A stretch of 64,000 nucleotides of DNA from Modestobacter roseus (GTDB taxonomy: Bacteria; Actinomycetota; Actinomycetes; Mycobacteriales; Geodermatophilaceae). The notes beneath the pieces are model-generated. The model saw nothing but the letters and a program-made list of their open reading frames with translations, did not search any database and was not told the origin of the DNA. Location: the NCBI RefSeq assembly GCF_007994135.1, contig NZ_VLKF01000001.1, positions 3,286,001-3,350,000 of the forward strand, given 5' to 3'. Below are positions 33,530-41,188 of the stretch, one piece after another (the first letter of the stretch is position 1; every line of letters begins with the position of its first letter). The translations under genes and the position numbers were made by a program.

Positions 33530-34957
33530 TCAGAAGGTGAGCGCGGTGCCGGGGTCGTGCAACAGCGCGCCGACGTCGGCGAGGAACCGCGACCCCAGCT
33601 CGCCGTCGATGACCCGGTGGTCGAACGACAGCGCCAGCGTGGTCACCTGCCGGACGGCGAGCTTCCCCTTGTGCGCCCAGGCCATCTCCCGCACGGCACC
33701 GAACGCCAGGATCGCCGACTCACCCGGGTTGAGGATCGGCGTGCCGGTGTCGACGCCGAACACGCCCACGTTGGTGATGGTGATCGTGCCGCCGGTCATC
33801 TCGGCGGGCTGGGTCTTCCCGGCCCGCGCCGTCGCGGTGAGGTCGGTGAGCGCCCCGGCCAGCTCGGGCAGCGACAGCCGGCCGGCGTCCTTGATGTTCG
33901 GCACGACCAGGCCGCGCGGGGTGGCGGCGGCGATGCCCAGGTTCACCGCGCCGTGGACGACGATCTCCTGCGCCGCCTCGTCCCAGCTGCTGTTCACCAT
34001 CGGGTGCCGTCCGACCGCGAGCAGGAGCGCCTTGGCCACGAACAGCAGCGGGCTCACCTTGACCTCGGCGAGCTCCGCGCGGGCGGCCAGCCGCTGGCGC
34101 AGCTTCATGGTGCGGGTGACGTCGACGGTGAGGAACTCGGTGACGTGCGGCGCGGTGAACGCGCTCCGCACCATCGCCGCGGCGGTGGCCTTGCGCACCC
34201 CCTTGATCGGGATCCGGGTCTCGCTCCCGGTTTCGGCGCCGAAACCCGGCCGGGGTTCGGCGCCGAAACCGGGACGGGGTTCGGCGCCGGGAGCTGGGGT
34301 CGCCCGGGCGGCGTCGACGTCGGCGCGGGTGATCACCCCACCGTCCCCGGTGCCGGTGATGGTGGCCAGGTCGATGCCGAGGTCCTTGGCGTACTTGCGC
34401 ACCGGCGGCTTGGCCAGCGGGCGCAGCGCACCGGCGCCTGGGGTGGCCGCGGTCGCCGGCGCCGCTGCGGCGGCGCGGTCGGCCTGTGCCTCCGCGGCCC
34501 GGCCGGCCTCCAGCCCGCCGTGCCGCATCGGCTTGACCGCGGTGTCCGGCGCGGTGGCCAGCAGCGGCGGGCGGTCACCGCCGCTGCCGTAGTCGGCCTC
34601 GGCGGGGACGGGCGCCGCCCGGCGGGGACGACGGCGCGGCTCGGTGGTCCGCGGCCCGTAACCCACCAGGACGGCGGTGCGCCCCTCGTCCGCGGGGGCC
34701 TCCGCGGATCCACCGCCGGTGTCGATGGTGATGATCGGCGCACCGACGTCGACCGTCGTCCCGGCCTCGTGCAGCAGCTCGACGACGGTGCCGGCGAACG
34801 GCGAGGGCAGCTCGACGGCGGCCTTGGCCGTCTCGACCTCGCACAACGGCTGGTTGACCGCCACGGTGTCGCCCACCGTGACCAGCCAGGAGAGGATCTC
34901 GCCCTCGGTGAGCCCCTCGCCGACGTCGGGCAGCCGGAACTGGCGCAGCTCGGCCAT
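33530..34957 (-). CDS. Dihydrolipoamide acyltransferase (E2) of a 2-oxoacid dehydrogenase complex
   Basis: A 475-residue E2. The lipoyl domain (1-80) carries K45 in VETAKAAVEL. An Ala/Pro linker, a peripheral-subunit-binding domain (~172-212, LAKPPVRKYAKDLGID) and a second linker follow. The catalytic domain (~245-475) has SFDHRVIDGE with H447 and D451. It transfers acyl groups to CoA. The second linker contains the repeated palindrome described separately. Its ATG overlaps the E1beta stop by one base, consistent with coupled translation. Confidence 0.93.
   Translation of the reverse strand: MAELRQFRLPDVGEGLTEGEILSWLVTVGDTVAVNQPLCEVETAKAAVELPSPFAGTVVELLHEAGTTVDVGAPIITIDTGGGSAEAPADEGRTAVLVGYGPRTTEPRRRPRRAAPVPAEADYGSGGDRPPLLATAPDTAVKPMRHGGLEAGRAAEAQADRAAAAAPATAATPGAGALRPLAKPPVRKYAKDLGIDLATITGTGDGGVITRADVDAARATPAPGAEPRPGFGAEPRPGFGAETGSETRIPIKGVRKATAAAMVRSAFTAPHVTEFLTVDVTRTMKLRQRLAARAELAEVKVSPLLFVAKALLLAVGRHPMVNSSWDEAAQEIVVHGAVNLGIAAATPRGLVVPNIKDAGRLSLPELAGALTDLTATARAGKTQPAEMTGGTITITNVGVFGVDTGTPILNPGESAILAFGAVREMAWAHKGKLAVRQVTTLALSFDHRVIDGELGSRFLADVGALLHDPGTALTF
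34223..34300 (-). repeat. Palindrome family B inside the E2 coding sequence
   Basis: The 18-bp perfect palindrome GGTTTCGGCGCCGAAACC at 34229-34246 is followed by two shortened copies, 34253-34270 and near 34277-34291, at a 24-bp spacing. On the coding strand the unit encodes the 8-residue repeat RPGFGAEP in the linker before the E2 catalytic domain (residues ~218-242). The same palindrome occurs between genes at 63905-63924. Confidence 0.85.
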
Positions 34958-35934
34958 CAGAACCCCAGCGCCCGGTCGACGGCGTCCAGCACCCGGTCGA
35001 GGTCGGGGAGGTAGTCCTCCTCGAGCTTCGACGGCGGGTAGGGCGTGTCGTACCCGCCCACCCGCAGCACCGGCGCCTCCAGGGAGTGGAAGCAGGTCTC
35101 GGTCACCCGGGCGGCGATCTCCGCACCCAGGCCCAGGGTCAACGGCGCCTCGTGCACCACCACGCACCGGCCGGTGCGGCGCACCGAGGCGTAGACCGGC
35201 TCCAGGTCCAGCGGGGACAGCGTGCGCAGGTCGACCACCTCCAGCGACCGGCCCTCCTCGGCGGCGGCCTCGGCGGCCTGCAGCGCCGTCTTCACCATCG
35301 GCCCGTAGGCGAGCACCGTGACGTCGTCGCCGCCGCGGACCACGCGGGAGGCGAACAGCGGGGCCGGCGCCCCGTCGAGGTCGACCTCCCCCTTGTCCCA
35401 GTACCGCCGCTTGGGCTCCAGGAAGATGATCGGGTCGGGGTGCGCGACCGCCTGCTGGATGCCCCAGTAGGCATCGGCGGGGCTGCTGATCGCCACCACC
35501 TTCAGCCCGGCGGTGTGCACGAAGTAGCCCTCCGGGCTCTCGCTGTGGTGCTCGACCGCGCCGATGCCCCCGCCGAACGGGATCCGGACGACGATCGGCA
35601 TCGGCAGCCGGCCCTTCGAGCGGGCGTGCAGCTTGGCCACCTGGGTGACGATCTGGTTGACGGCGGGGAAGACGAACCCGTCGAACTGGATCTCGCACAC
35701 CGGCCGGTAGCCGCGCATCGCCAGCCCGACCGCGGTGCCGAGGATGCCGGCCTCGGCCAGCGGGGTGTCGACGACGCGGTCCTCGCCGAAGTCCTTCTGC
35801 AGGCCGTCGGTGATCCGGAAGACCCCGCCCAGCCGGCCGATGTCCTCGCCCATCAGCACGACCTTGGCGTCGTCCTCCATGGCCCGGCGCAGCCCGAGGT
35901 TGAGCGCCTTTCCGATGGTCAGCGTCTCGGTCAC
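34957..35934 (-). CDS. 2-oxoacid dehydrogenase E1 component, beta subunit
   Basis: A 325-residue transketolase-like subunit that completes the thiamine diphosphate site of the alpha subunit. Features are NLGLRRAMEDDAKVVLMGED, DTPLAEAGILGTAVGLAMRG, the EIQFDGFVFPAVNQI strand and the C-terminal VTETCFHSLEAPVLRVGGYD. The GTG start at 35934 overlaps the E1alpha stop (GTGA). The beta subunit of branched-chain-type complexes is of this length. Confidence 0.93.
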   Translation of the reverse strand: MTETLTIGKALNLGLRRAMEDDAKVVLMGEDIGRLGGVFRITDGLQKDFGEDRVVDTPLAEAGILGTAVGLAMRGYRPVCEIQFDGFVFPAVNQIVTQVAKLHARSKGRLPMPIVVRIPFGGGIGAVEHHSESPEGYFVHTAGLKVVAISSPADAYWGIQQAVAHPDPIIFLEPKRRYWDKGEVDLDGAPAPLFASRVVRGGDDVTVLAYGPMVKTALQAAEAAAEEGRSLEVVDLRTLSPLDLEPVYASVRRTGRCVVVHEAPLTLGLGAEIAARVTETCFHSLEAPVLRVGGYDTPYPPSKLEEDYLPDLDRVLDAVDRALGF

Positions 35935-37070
35935 TGCCCCGCCCCCTCGAATCTGGAGTGGTACTCGACGAACTCCGCGCGCTGGCGGGCCAGCTCGGGG
36001 GGCATCTCGGCGTAGACGTGGTCGAAGATCTCCGTGGGCGCCGGCGGGGCCAGCTCCCGGGTGCCGCTGCGGATCCGCTCGGCCAGCGCGTCGGCGTCGG
36101 CCTCGACCCCGGCGAAGAAGTCGGCGTCGGCGATGCCGCTGCGGGACAGGTGGGCCTTGACCCGGGCGATCGGGTCGCGCAGCTTCCACTCCTCCAGCTC
36201 GCTGGCCAGCCGGTAGCGGGTCGGGTCGTCGGAGGTGGTGTGCGCGCCCATCCGGTAGGTGAAGGCCTCGATGAAGGTGGGGCCCTGGCCGTCGCGCGCG
36301 GCCGCGAGCGCCGCGCGCGTGACCGCCAGCACGGCGAGGACGTCGTTGCCGTCGACCCGGACGCCGGGGAAGCCGAAGCCGGCGGCCCGCTGGAACAGCG
36401 GCACCCGGGACTGCCGCTCGATCGGGGCGCTGATCGCGTACTGGTTGTTCTGGCAGAAGAACACCACTGGCGCGGCGAAGGTCGAGGCCCAGATCAGCGC
36501 CTCGTTGACCTCGCCCTGGCTGGTCGCGCCGTCGCCGAGGAAGGCCAGCGTGGCGCTCTCCGCGCCGTCGCGCTGCATCCCCATCGCGTAGCCGGTGGCG
36601 TGCAGGGTCTGCGCGCCGATGACCACGGTGTAGAGGTTGAACCCGGTGGTCACCGGGTCCCAGCCGCCCTGGTCGACGCCGCGGAACAGGCTCAGCACGT
36701 GCAGCGGATCGACCCCGCGGGTCCACGCCACGCCGTGCTCGCGGTAGGTGGGGAAGGCCATGTCGTCCGCGGCGAGCGCCCGGCCGGCGCCCACCTGGGC
36801 CGCCTCCTGGCCGAGCAGCGACGCCCAGAGCCCCAGCTCGCCCTGCCGCTGCAGGGCGGTGGCCTCGGAGTCCCAGCGACGGACGAGCACCAGGTCCCGG
36901 TACAGACCGCGCAGCTCCTCCGCAGTCACGTCGAGGGCGTAGTCGGGGTGCTCGACCCGTTCACCCTCGGGGGTCAGGAGCTGCACGAGATCGGGCTGGT
37001 CGGGCAGGTGCGGGGCACCGGCTCCCGGTACGGGGTCGACCACCTCGGTGGTGTGCGACAGCGCGGTCAT
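35931..37070 (-). CDS. 2-oxoacid dehydrogenase E1 component, alpha subunit
   Basis: A 379-residue thiamine diphosphate-binding subunit. The ThDP motif is FLGDGATSQGEVNEALIWAS followed by QNNQYAIS. The phosphorylation-loop region YRMGAHTTSDDPTRYR is typical of branched-chain 2-oxoacid dehydrogenases. With E1beta and E2 it decarboxylates oxoacids of Val, Leu and Ile, or pyruvate. ATG 37070 has GGAGGGA nearby. No E3 gene is in the window. It is divergent from the Lrp-type regulator gene. Confidence 0.93.
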   Translation of the reverse strand: MTALSHTTEVVDPVPGAGAPHLPDQPDLVQLLTPEGERVEHPDYALDVTAEELRGLYRDLVLVRRWDSEATALQRQGELGLWASLLGQEAAQVGAGRALAADDMAFPTYREHGVAWTRGVDPLHVLSLFRGVDQGGWDPVTTGFNLYTVVIGAQTLHATGYAMGMQRDGAESATLAFLGDGATSQGEVNEALIWASTFAAPVVFFCQNNQYAISAPIERQSRVPLFQRAAGFGFPGVRVDGNDVLAVLAVTRAALAAARDGQGPTFIEAFTYRMGAHTTSDDPTRYRLASELEEWKLRDPIARVKAHLSRSGIADADFFAGVEADADALAERIRSGTRELAPPAPTEIFDHVYAEMPPELARQRAEFVEYHSRFEGAGQ

Positions 37071-37212
37071 GCGCGTCCCTCCTCGCCGTCTCGCGGGGCC
37101 CGGGGTCTCCGGGCGCCCCGCGCTGGACGTCCTCGCGGGCGCCCGGGTGTGGCGCCGCTCACACATGGTGGCACGCCTGGGCATCGAGCAGCACATCACC
37201 ACGCGGCCGATC

Positions 37213-37283
37213 TGCGCAAGATCCATCCCGGGTGCTGCGCACGATGACCGGTACTAGGACGTCCACGCATGTCAGACTGCGCA
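37213..37283. promoter_or_regulatory. Three TGCGCA sites between E1alpha and the Lrp regulator gene
   Basis: TGCGCA occurs at 37213-37218, 37236-37241 and 37278-37283 within the 215-bp divergent region. Lrp proteins bind repeated short sites on one DNA face, so these could be regulator contacts, though the hexamer is common in GC-rich DNA. TACTAG (37252-37257) may be the regulator's -10. Confidence 0.35.
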
Positions 37284-37285
37284 CT

Positions 37286-37771
37286 GTGACCGCCGGCACG
37301 ACCCGACTCGACGCCACCGACGCCCGGCTGCTGCTGGCCCTGTCGGAGGACCCGCGGGCCACCGTGCTCTCGCTCGCCCAGACCCTCGGCCTGGCGCGCA
37401 ACACGGTCCAGTCCCGGCTGGCCCGGCTGGAGTCCGGCGGCGTCCTGGACCCGTTCGAACGCCGGGTCCGCCCCGAGGCCCTCGGCTACCGGCTGGGCGC
37501 CTACGTGACCGTGCAGGTGGTGCAGCGCAGCCTGGCCGACGTCGCCGACGCGCTGGCCGCGATCCCGGAGGTCCTCGAGGTGACCGGCCTGTCCGGCGTC
37601 GCCGACCTGCTGGTCCAGGTCGTCGCCGTCGACGCCGACGACCTCTGGCGGATCACCGAGCAGGTGCTGGCGATCCCGGGCGTGCAGCGCACCGACACCA
37701 ACCTCGCGCTGCGCCGCTTCGTCGACCACCGGATGGCCCCGCTGCTGGAACGCGCTGCCGGGACGGACTGA
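37286..37771 (+). CDS. Lrp/AsnC-family transcriptional regulator
   Basis: A 161-residue regulator. The HTH spans residues ~10-60 (TDARLLLALSEDPRATVLSLAQTLG, NTVQSRLARLE), followed by the RAM/AsnC ligand domain (YVTVQVVQRSLADVADALAAI, GVADLLVQVVAV). GTG 37286 was chosen because it directly gives the TTRLDATDARLL start. The divergent E1alpha-E1beta-E2 operon makes a BkdR-type role likely: control of branched-chain amino acid breakdown. Confidence 0.88.
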   Translation: MTAGTTRLDATDARLLLALSEDPRATVLSLAQTLGLARNTVQSRLARLESGGVLDPFERRVRPEALGYRLGAYVTVQVVQRSLADVADALAAIPEVLEVTGLSGVADLLVQVVAVDADDLWRITEQVLAIPGVQRTDTNLALRRFVDHRMAPLLERAAGTD

Positions 37772-37788
37772 TCCGTCCCGGCGGGCGG

Positions 37789-38043
37789 TCAGGACGGCGG
37801 GCGGTCAGGACGGCGCAGCCGTACCGGGCCGCGGGCCGTGCCGACGTCGACCACCTGCCCGCCCTGGGTGACCACCACGGCGCCTCGGGCGGCCAGCCGG
37901 CCGGCCGCCGCGGGCATCAGCGCCCGCCAGTCGTCGGCGCCGACGGCGCGGGCGGCCTCCGAGGGGCAGATCGAGGTGCCGGGGCGCCGCTGGTCGAGCA
38001 GGCCCTCGATGGTGCGCTCGAGCACCGCGTCGACCTCGTCCAC
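37789..38043 (-). CDS. DUF3253 family protein
   Basis: An 84-residue protein of the DUF3253 family. It has TIEGLLDQRRPGTSICPSEAAR, WRALMPAAAGRLAA, VVVTQGGQVVDV and RGPVRLRR, which correspond to the conserved winged-helix-like family core. GTG 38043 has GGGAGGG about 9 bp upstream. The function is unknown. The gene is divergent from the next membrane protein, with 54 bp between starts. Confidence 0.85.
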   Translation of the reverse strand: MDEVDAVLERTIEGLLDQRRPGTSICPSEAARAVGADDWRALMPAAAGRLAARGAVVVTQGGQVVDVGTARGPVRLRRPDRPPS

Positions 38044-38097
38044 CCGGCCACCCTCCCGCCGTTTCGCCTCCGGCGCGCGCCGGGTAGTGGCGGGCGC

Positions 38098-38616
38098 ATG
38101 ACGAAGCGGACCCCTCTGGGCACCATCGGCAAGGGCCGGCGCGGGATCAGCACCGTGGGCTGGGTGCTGCGGGGCGCCGCCGCCGGCGCGGCCGGGACGA
38201 CGGCGCTGAACGCCGTCACCTACCTGGACATGGTGGTGCGCGGGCGGGGCAGCAGCTCGACCCCGGAGCAGACCGTCGAGGCGCTGGCCGACAAGGTGCA
38301 CGTGCAGATCCCCGGCGACGAGGGGACCCGGCAGAACCGGGTGCAGGGGCTCGGCCCGATGACCGGGCTGGTCGCCGGGGTCGGCGTCGGGGTGCTCGCC
38401 GGCCTGGCCCGCGCCGCCGGGTTCCGCTCCGCGCCGCTGGTCGGCACCGCGCTGACGACGGTGGGCGTGCTGATCGGCTCGAACGGACCGATGACCGTCC
38501 TGGGCATCACCGACCCGCGCACCTGGTCGACCACGGACTGGGTCAGCGACGTCGTCCCGCACCTGGCCTACGGCGCGGTGGTCAAGACGACGATGGACGC
38601 CTTCGACCGTCCCTAG
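38098..38616 (+). CDS. Hypothetical membrane protein
   Basis: A 172-residue protein with a basic N-terminus and three or four hydrophobic, glycine-rich helices (WVLRGAAAGAAGTTALNAV, GLVAGVGVGVLAGLARAAG, TALTTVGVLIGSNGPMTVLG). I do not recognise a family. It ends in a 4-bp overlap with the convergent racemase gene. The start ATG 38098 is clear. Confidence 0.7.
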   Translation: MTKRTPLGTIGKGRRGISTVGWVLRGAAAGAAGTTALNAVTYLDMVVRGRGSSSTPEQTVEALADKVHVQIPGDEGTRQNRVQGLGPMTGLVAGVGVGVLAGLARAAGFRSAPLVGTALTTVGVLIGSNGPMTVLGITDPRTWSTTDWVSDVVPHLAYGAVVKTTMDAFDRP

Positions 38617-39326
38617 TCCGCGAGGGCGGCGGCGACCGCCGCCTCGACGTGCAGCCGGGTGGTGGGGAACACCGGCACCGGGCTGTCGTCCGGCCCGACG
38701 AGCAGCTCGATCTCCGTGCAGCTCAGCAGCACTCCCCGGGCACCGGCCTCGACCAGCCGCTGGATGACGGCGCGGTAGGCCTCCCGGGACCGCTCCCGCA
38801 CCACGCCCAAAGCCAGCTCCTCGTAGATGACACGGTGCACCTCGGCCCGGTCGTCGGCCGGGGGCACGAGCACCCGCAGCCCGTGCCGGGTGAGCCGGTC
38901 GCGGTAGAAGTCCTGCTCCATGGTGAAGGCGGTGCCCAGCAGCCCCACCGTGTCGAGTCCGGCTGCGGTCACCGCGTCCGCCGTGACGTCGGCCAGGTGG
39001 AGCAGCGGGATGCCCACGGCGTCCTGCACCTGGTCGGCCACCTTGTGCATGGTGTTCGTGCACAGCAGCAGCAGCTCGGCCCCGGCGGCCTCCACCCCGC
39101 GGGCCGCCGCCGCGAGGAGCTCACCGGCCTGCGTCCACTCCCCGGCGGCCTGGCAGCGCTCGATGTCGGCGAAGTCGACCGAGGACAGCACGAGCCGGGC
39201 GGAGTGCAGCCCACCGAGCCGCTCCCGGACCAGCTCGTTGGCCAGCCGGTAGTACAGCGCGCTGGACTCCCAGCTCATCCCGCCGATCATCCCGATCACC
39301 CGCGGCCCGGCCCCCGTGGCGGTCAC
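38613..39326 (-). CDS. Aspartate/glutamate racemase-family protein
   Basis: A 237-residue protein with IGMIGGMSWESSALYYRLANE, LLLLCTNTMHKVAD and LLSCTEIELLV, which carry the two catalytic cysteines of cofactor-independent Asp/Glu racemases. It probably racemises aspartate or a similar amino acid. The GTG start at 39326 overlaps the stop of the serine hydrolase gene (GTGA), so the two are translated together, with the DUF3817 gene upstream. Confidence 0.88.
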   Translation of the reverse strand: MTATGAGPRVIGMIGGMSWESSALYYRLANELVRERLGGLHSARLVLSSVDFADIERCQAAGEWTQAGELLAAAARGVEAAGAELLLLCTNTMHKVADQVQDAVGIPLLHLADVTADAVTAAGLDTVGLLGTAFTMEQDFYRDRLTRHGLRVLVPPADDRAEVHRVIYEELALGVVRERSREAYRAVIQRLVEAGARGVLLSCTEIELLVGPDDSPVPVFPTTRLHVEAAVAAALAD

Positions 39327-40654
39327 CGCGGACCCTGCCAGCCGCGCTCGTCGACCCCGCCGGGCACCGGCGCGGCCGGGTCGTAGGGCGTGCGGGTGAA
39401 GACGAACGTCGCCAGGTCCAGGTGGTCCGGGGCGATCCGCAGGGTCTCGCCCGCGTAGTAACCGTCCAGCCCCACCCAGGTCCCGTCCCCCCGGGCGGCG
39501 AACCGGCTGGCCCGGCCCGGCCGGCCGGGCAGCGGGCCCAGGTGCAGCAACCGGTCGCCCTGCGCCCGCAGCACGTGCGGGGCCGGCCCCCAGAACCACA
39601 CCCCCAGGGTCTCCAGCGGCACGGGCGGGGCGGCCGGCGTCCAGGCCTCGACCACGCGCGGTTCGGCCGACCGGAGGTCGGCCAGCAGCCCGGGGACGAG
39701 GGGGTCCAGCCCGCTGGTGGTGTTGGCCAGCACGACCGCGCCGGTCTGCTCGGCCCGGTCGACGAACACCCCGGCGAGGAACCCGGGCATCGAGCCGCCG
39801 TGGCCGACCAGCGTCACCCCGTCGGCGCGCACCACCTGCAGGCCCAGCCCGTACGCCGACCAGCCGGCCGCTGAGGCGTCGACCCCGGCCGGCACCGTCA
39901 TCTCCTCCAGCGTCGCCGGGGAGACCACCTCGGCGGTGTCGCCGAGCAGGAAGGCGGCGAACCGGCCCAGGTCGGCCAGCGTCGCCCAGAGCTGACCGGC
40001 CGCGGCCATCACCCCGGCGTCGTGCTCGGGCTCGGGCAGGACGACGTCGGCCCACGGGTGCACCGCGTGCCCCTGGGCGGCCGCCCCGCTGGGGCGTGGG
40101 GTGGTGCGGGTCATGCCGAGCGGCAGCAGCACCTCGGCGCGCACGACGTCCGCCCATGGCGCCCCGCGGTGCCGGGCGACGAGCTCACCGAGCAGGCCGA
40201 AGCCCAGGTTGGAGTAGTGGAACCGCCGCGCCGCACCGAGCACCACGTCGTCGTCGCTGAGCGGGAGCTCGTCCAGGGTGCCGCCGGGCACCCGCTCCCA
40301 CCAGCCGCCCGGGCTCTCCGAGCCCGCCCCGGCCAGGTGGGAGAGGAGCTGGCCGACGGTGCGGTCGCCCAGCGGGGTGCCCGGCACGTGCTCGTCGAGC
40401 AGGTCGTCGAGGTGCAGGGCGCCCTCGTCGCGCAGCCGCATCACCACCAGGGCGGTGACCGTCTTGCTGATCGAGCCGAGCCGGTACTGGACGTCGGTGT
40501 GCGACTCGGCGACGTCCCCGCGGCCCGCCGACCAGGCCAGCCCACCGCCCCGGACGACGCCGGCGACCAGGCTGGGCGCCCGGCCGTCGCGCTGCACACG
40601 GGCGGTGCGCGCCAGCAGCGTGCGGGCGGTGGAGGGCAGCACGGGGTCGGCCAT
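39323..40654 (-). CDS. Serine hydrolase of the beta-lactamase class C family
   Basis: A 443-residue hydrolase. The SxxK motif is S61-I-S-K64 (LGSISKTVTAL), the YxN motif is HYSNLG with Y146, and HGG occurs in LVGHGGSMPGF. Such proteins are D-aminopeptidases, esterases or penicillin-binding-protein-like enzymes more often than true beta-lactamases. There is no clear signal peptide, so it is likely cytoplasmic. It has an extra ~100-residue C-terminal domain. It lies between the DUF3817 and racemase genes in one operon. Confidence 0.88.
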   Translation of the reverse strand: MADPVLPSTARTLLARTARVQRDGRAPSLVAGVVRGGGLAWSAGRGDVAESHTDVQYRLGSISKTVTALVVMRLRDEGALHLDDLLDEHVPGTPLGDRTVGQLLSHLAGAGSESPGGWWERVPGGTLDELPLSDDDVVLGAARRFHYSNLGFGLLGELVARHRGAPWADVVRAEVLLPLGMTRTTPRPSGAAAQGHAVHPWADVVLPEPEHDAGVMAAAGQLWATLADLGRFAAFLLGDTAEVVSPATLEEMTVPAGVDASAAGWSAYGLGLQVVRADGVTLVGHGGSMPGFLAGVFVDRAEQTGAVVLANTTSGLDPLVPGLLADLRSAEPRVVEAWTPAAPPVPLETLGVWFWGPAPHVLRAQGDRLLHLGPLPGRPGRASRFAARGDGTWVGLDGYYAGETLRIAPDHLDLATFVFTRTPYDPAAPVPGGVDERGWQGPR

Positions 40655-40663
40655 GCCGCGAGG

Positions 40664-41011
40664 CTAGCCAGCGCTGGCGGTCGCGGTCTCCCCCACCGGC
40701 AGCCGGCCGGTGCGCCGGGCCCAGTGCTCGAACCAGAGGGTGACCAGCGGCGGCACCGAGGCGGCGAGCGCCAGGACGGTGGTGCCGATCGACCAGCGGA
40801 GCACCCGCCAGGCGACCAGCGTGACGACGACGTAGGCGACGAAGACCGCGCCGTGCACCGGGCCGAAGACCTGGACGCCGACCTCGGAGGTGCGCAGCAC
40901 CCACTTGACGAACATCCCGGCGAGCAGGAGCACCCAGGACACCGCCTCGGCGACGGCGACGACGCGGAAGGCGCGGGCCACGGGGGCAGGGGCGAGCAGT
41001 CGGGCAGCCAC
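40664..41011 (-). CDS. DUF3817 family integral membrane protein
   Basis: A 115-residue membrane protein with three hydrophobic helices (VVAVAEAVSWVLLLAGMFVK, GAVFVAYVVVTLVAWRVL, TVLALAASVPPLVTLWFE). It contains the family-typical FRVVAVAEAVSWVLLL. The GTG start at 41011 is preferred; an upstream ATG at 41110 would read through a long terminator hairpin and is improbable, though TTG 41023 is possible. It is the first gene of the operon with the hydrolase (8 bp on) and racemase. Confidence 0.82.
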   Translation of the reverse strand: MAARLLAPAPVARAFRVVAVAEAVSWVLLLAGMFVKWVLRTSEVGVQVFGPVHGAVFVAYVVVTLVAWRVLRWSIGTTVLALAASVPPLVTLWFEHWARRTGRLPVGETATASAG

Positions 41012-41073
41012 GACCGGGGACAACGAACCACCGGCGCCGCGGTCTCCCGGATGTGATCGACGTCCCCCGGAGA

Positions 41074-41115
41074 CACCGGTGCCCCGGTCGCCGTGCGGCG
41101 ACCGGGGCACCGGTG
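41074..41115 (-). terminator. 19-bp perfect hairpin downstream of the NlpC/P60 gene
   Basis: CACCGGTGCCCCGGTCGCC (41074-41092) and GGCGACCGGGGCACCGGTG (41097-41115) are perfect 19-bp arms around a GTGC loop. It lies after the NlpC/P60 stop and after the family A element, and before the DUF3817 start, so it ends the endopeptidase transcript. Confidence 0.85.
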
Positions 41116-41130
41116 GTGAAGCGCTGGAGC

Positions 41131-41187
41131 GGCCCTGTCCGGGGGCTCACCCCGAACGTGCGAGGGGTGAGCGGGACGGGGTCCTTC
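41131..41187 (-). repeat. Family A palindromic element, copy 5
   Basis: On the minus strand it reads GAAGGACCCCGTCCCGCTCA from one base after the NlpC/P60 stop codon. Its length is 57 bases. The inner stem CTCACCCC/GGGGTGAG is perfect here, while the outer CCCCGTCC/GGACAGGG stem has one mismatch. The same element is followed by the 19-bp hairpin at 41074-41115. Confidence 0.7.
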
Positions 41188-41188
41188 C

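Noticed and set aside
33530-35698. 722-codon fusion of E1beta and E2
   Set aside because: The upstream part is in the wrong frame for E1beta, which has its own complete frame and start. E2 begins at ATG 34957 with an MAELRQFRLPDVGEG N-terminus.
40664-41110. Longer start for the DUF3817 protein at 41110
   Set aside because: The added N-terminus would be translated from the 19-bp terminator hairpin and family A element. It has no family similarity, so the shorter start is favoured.
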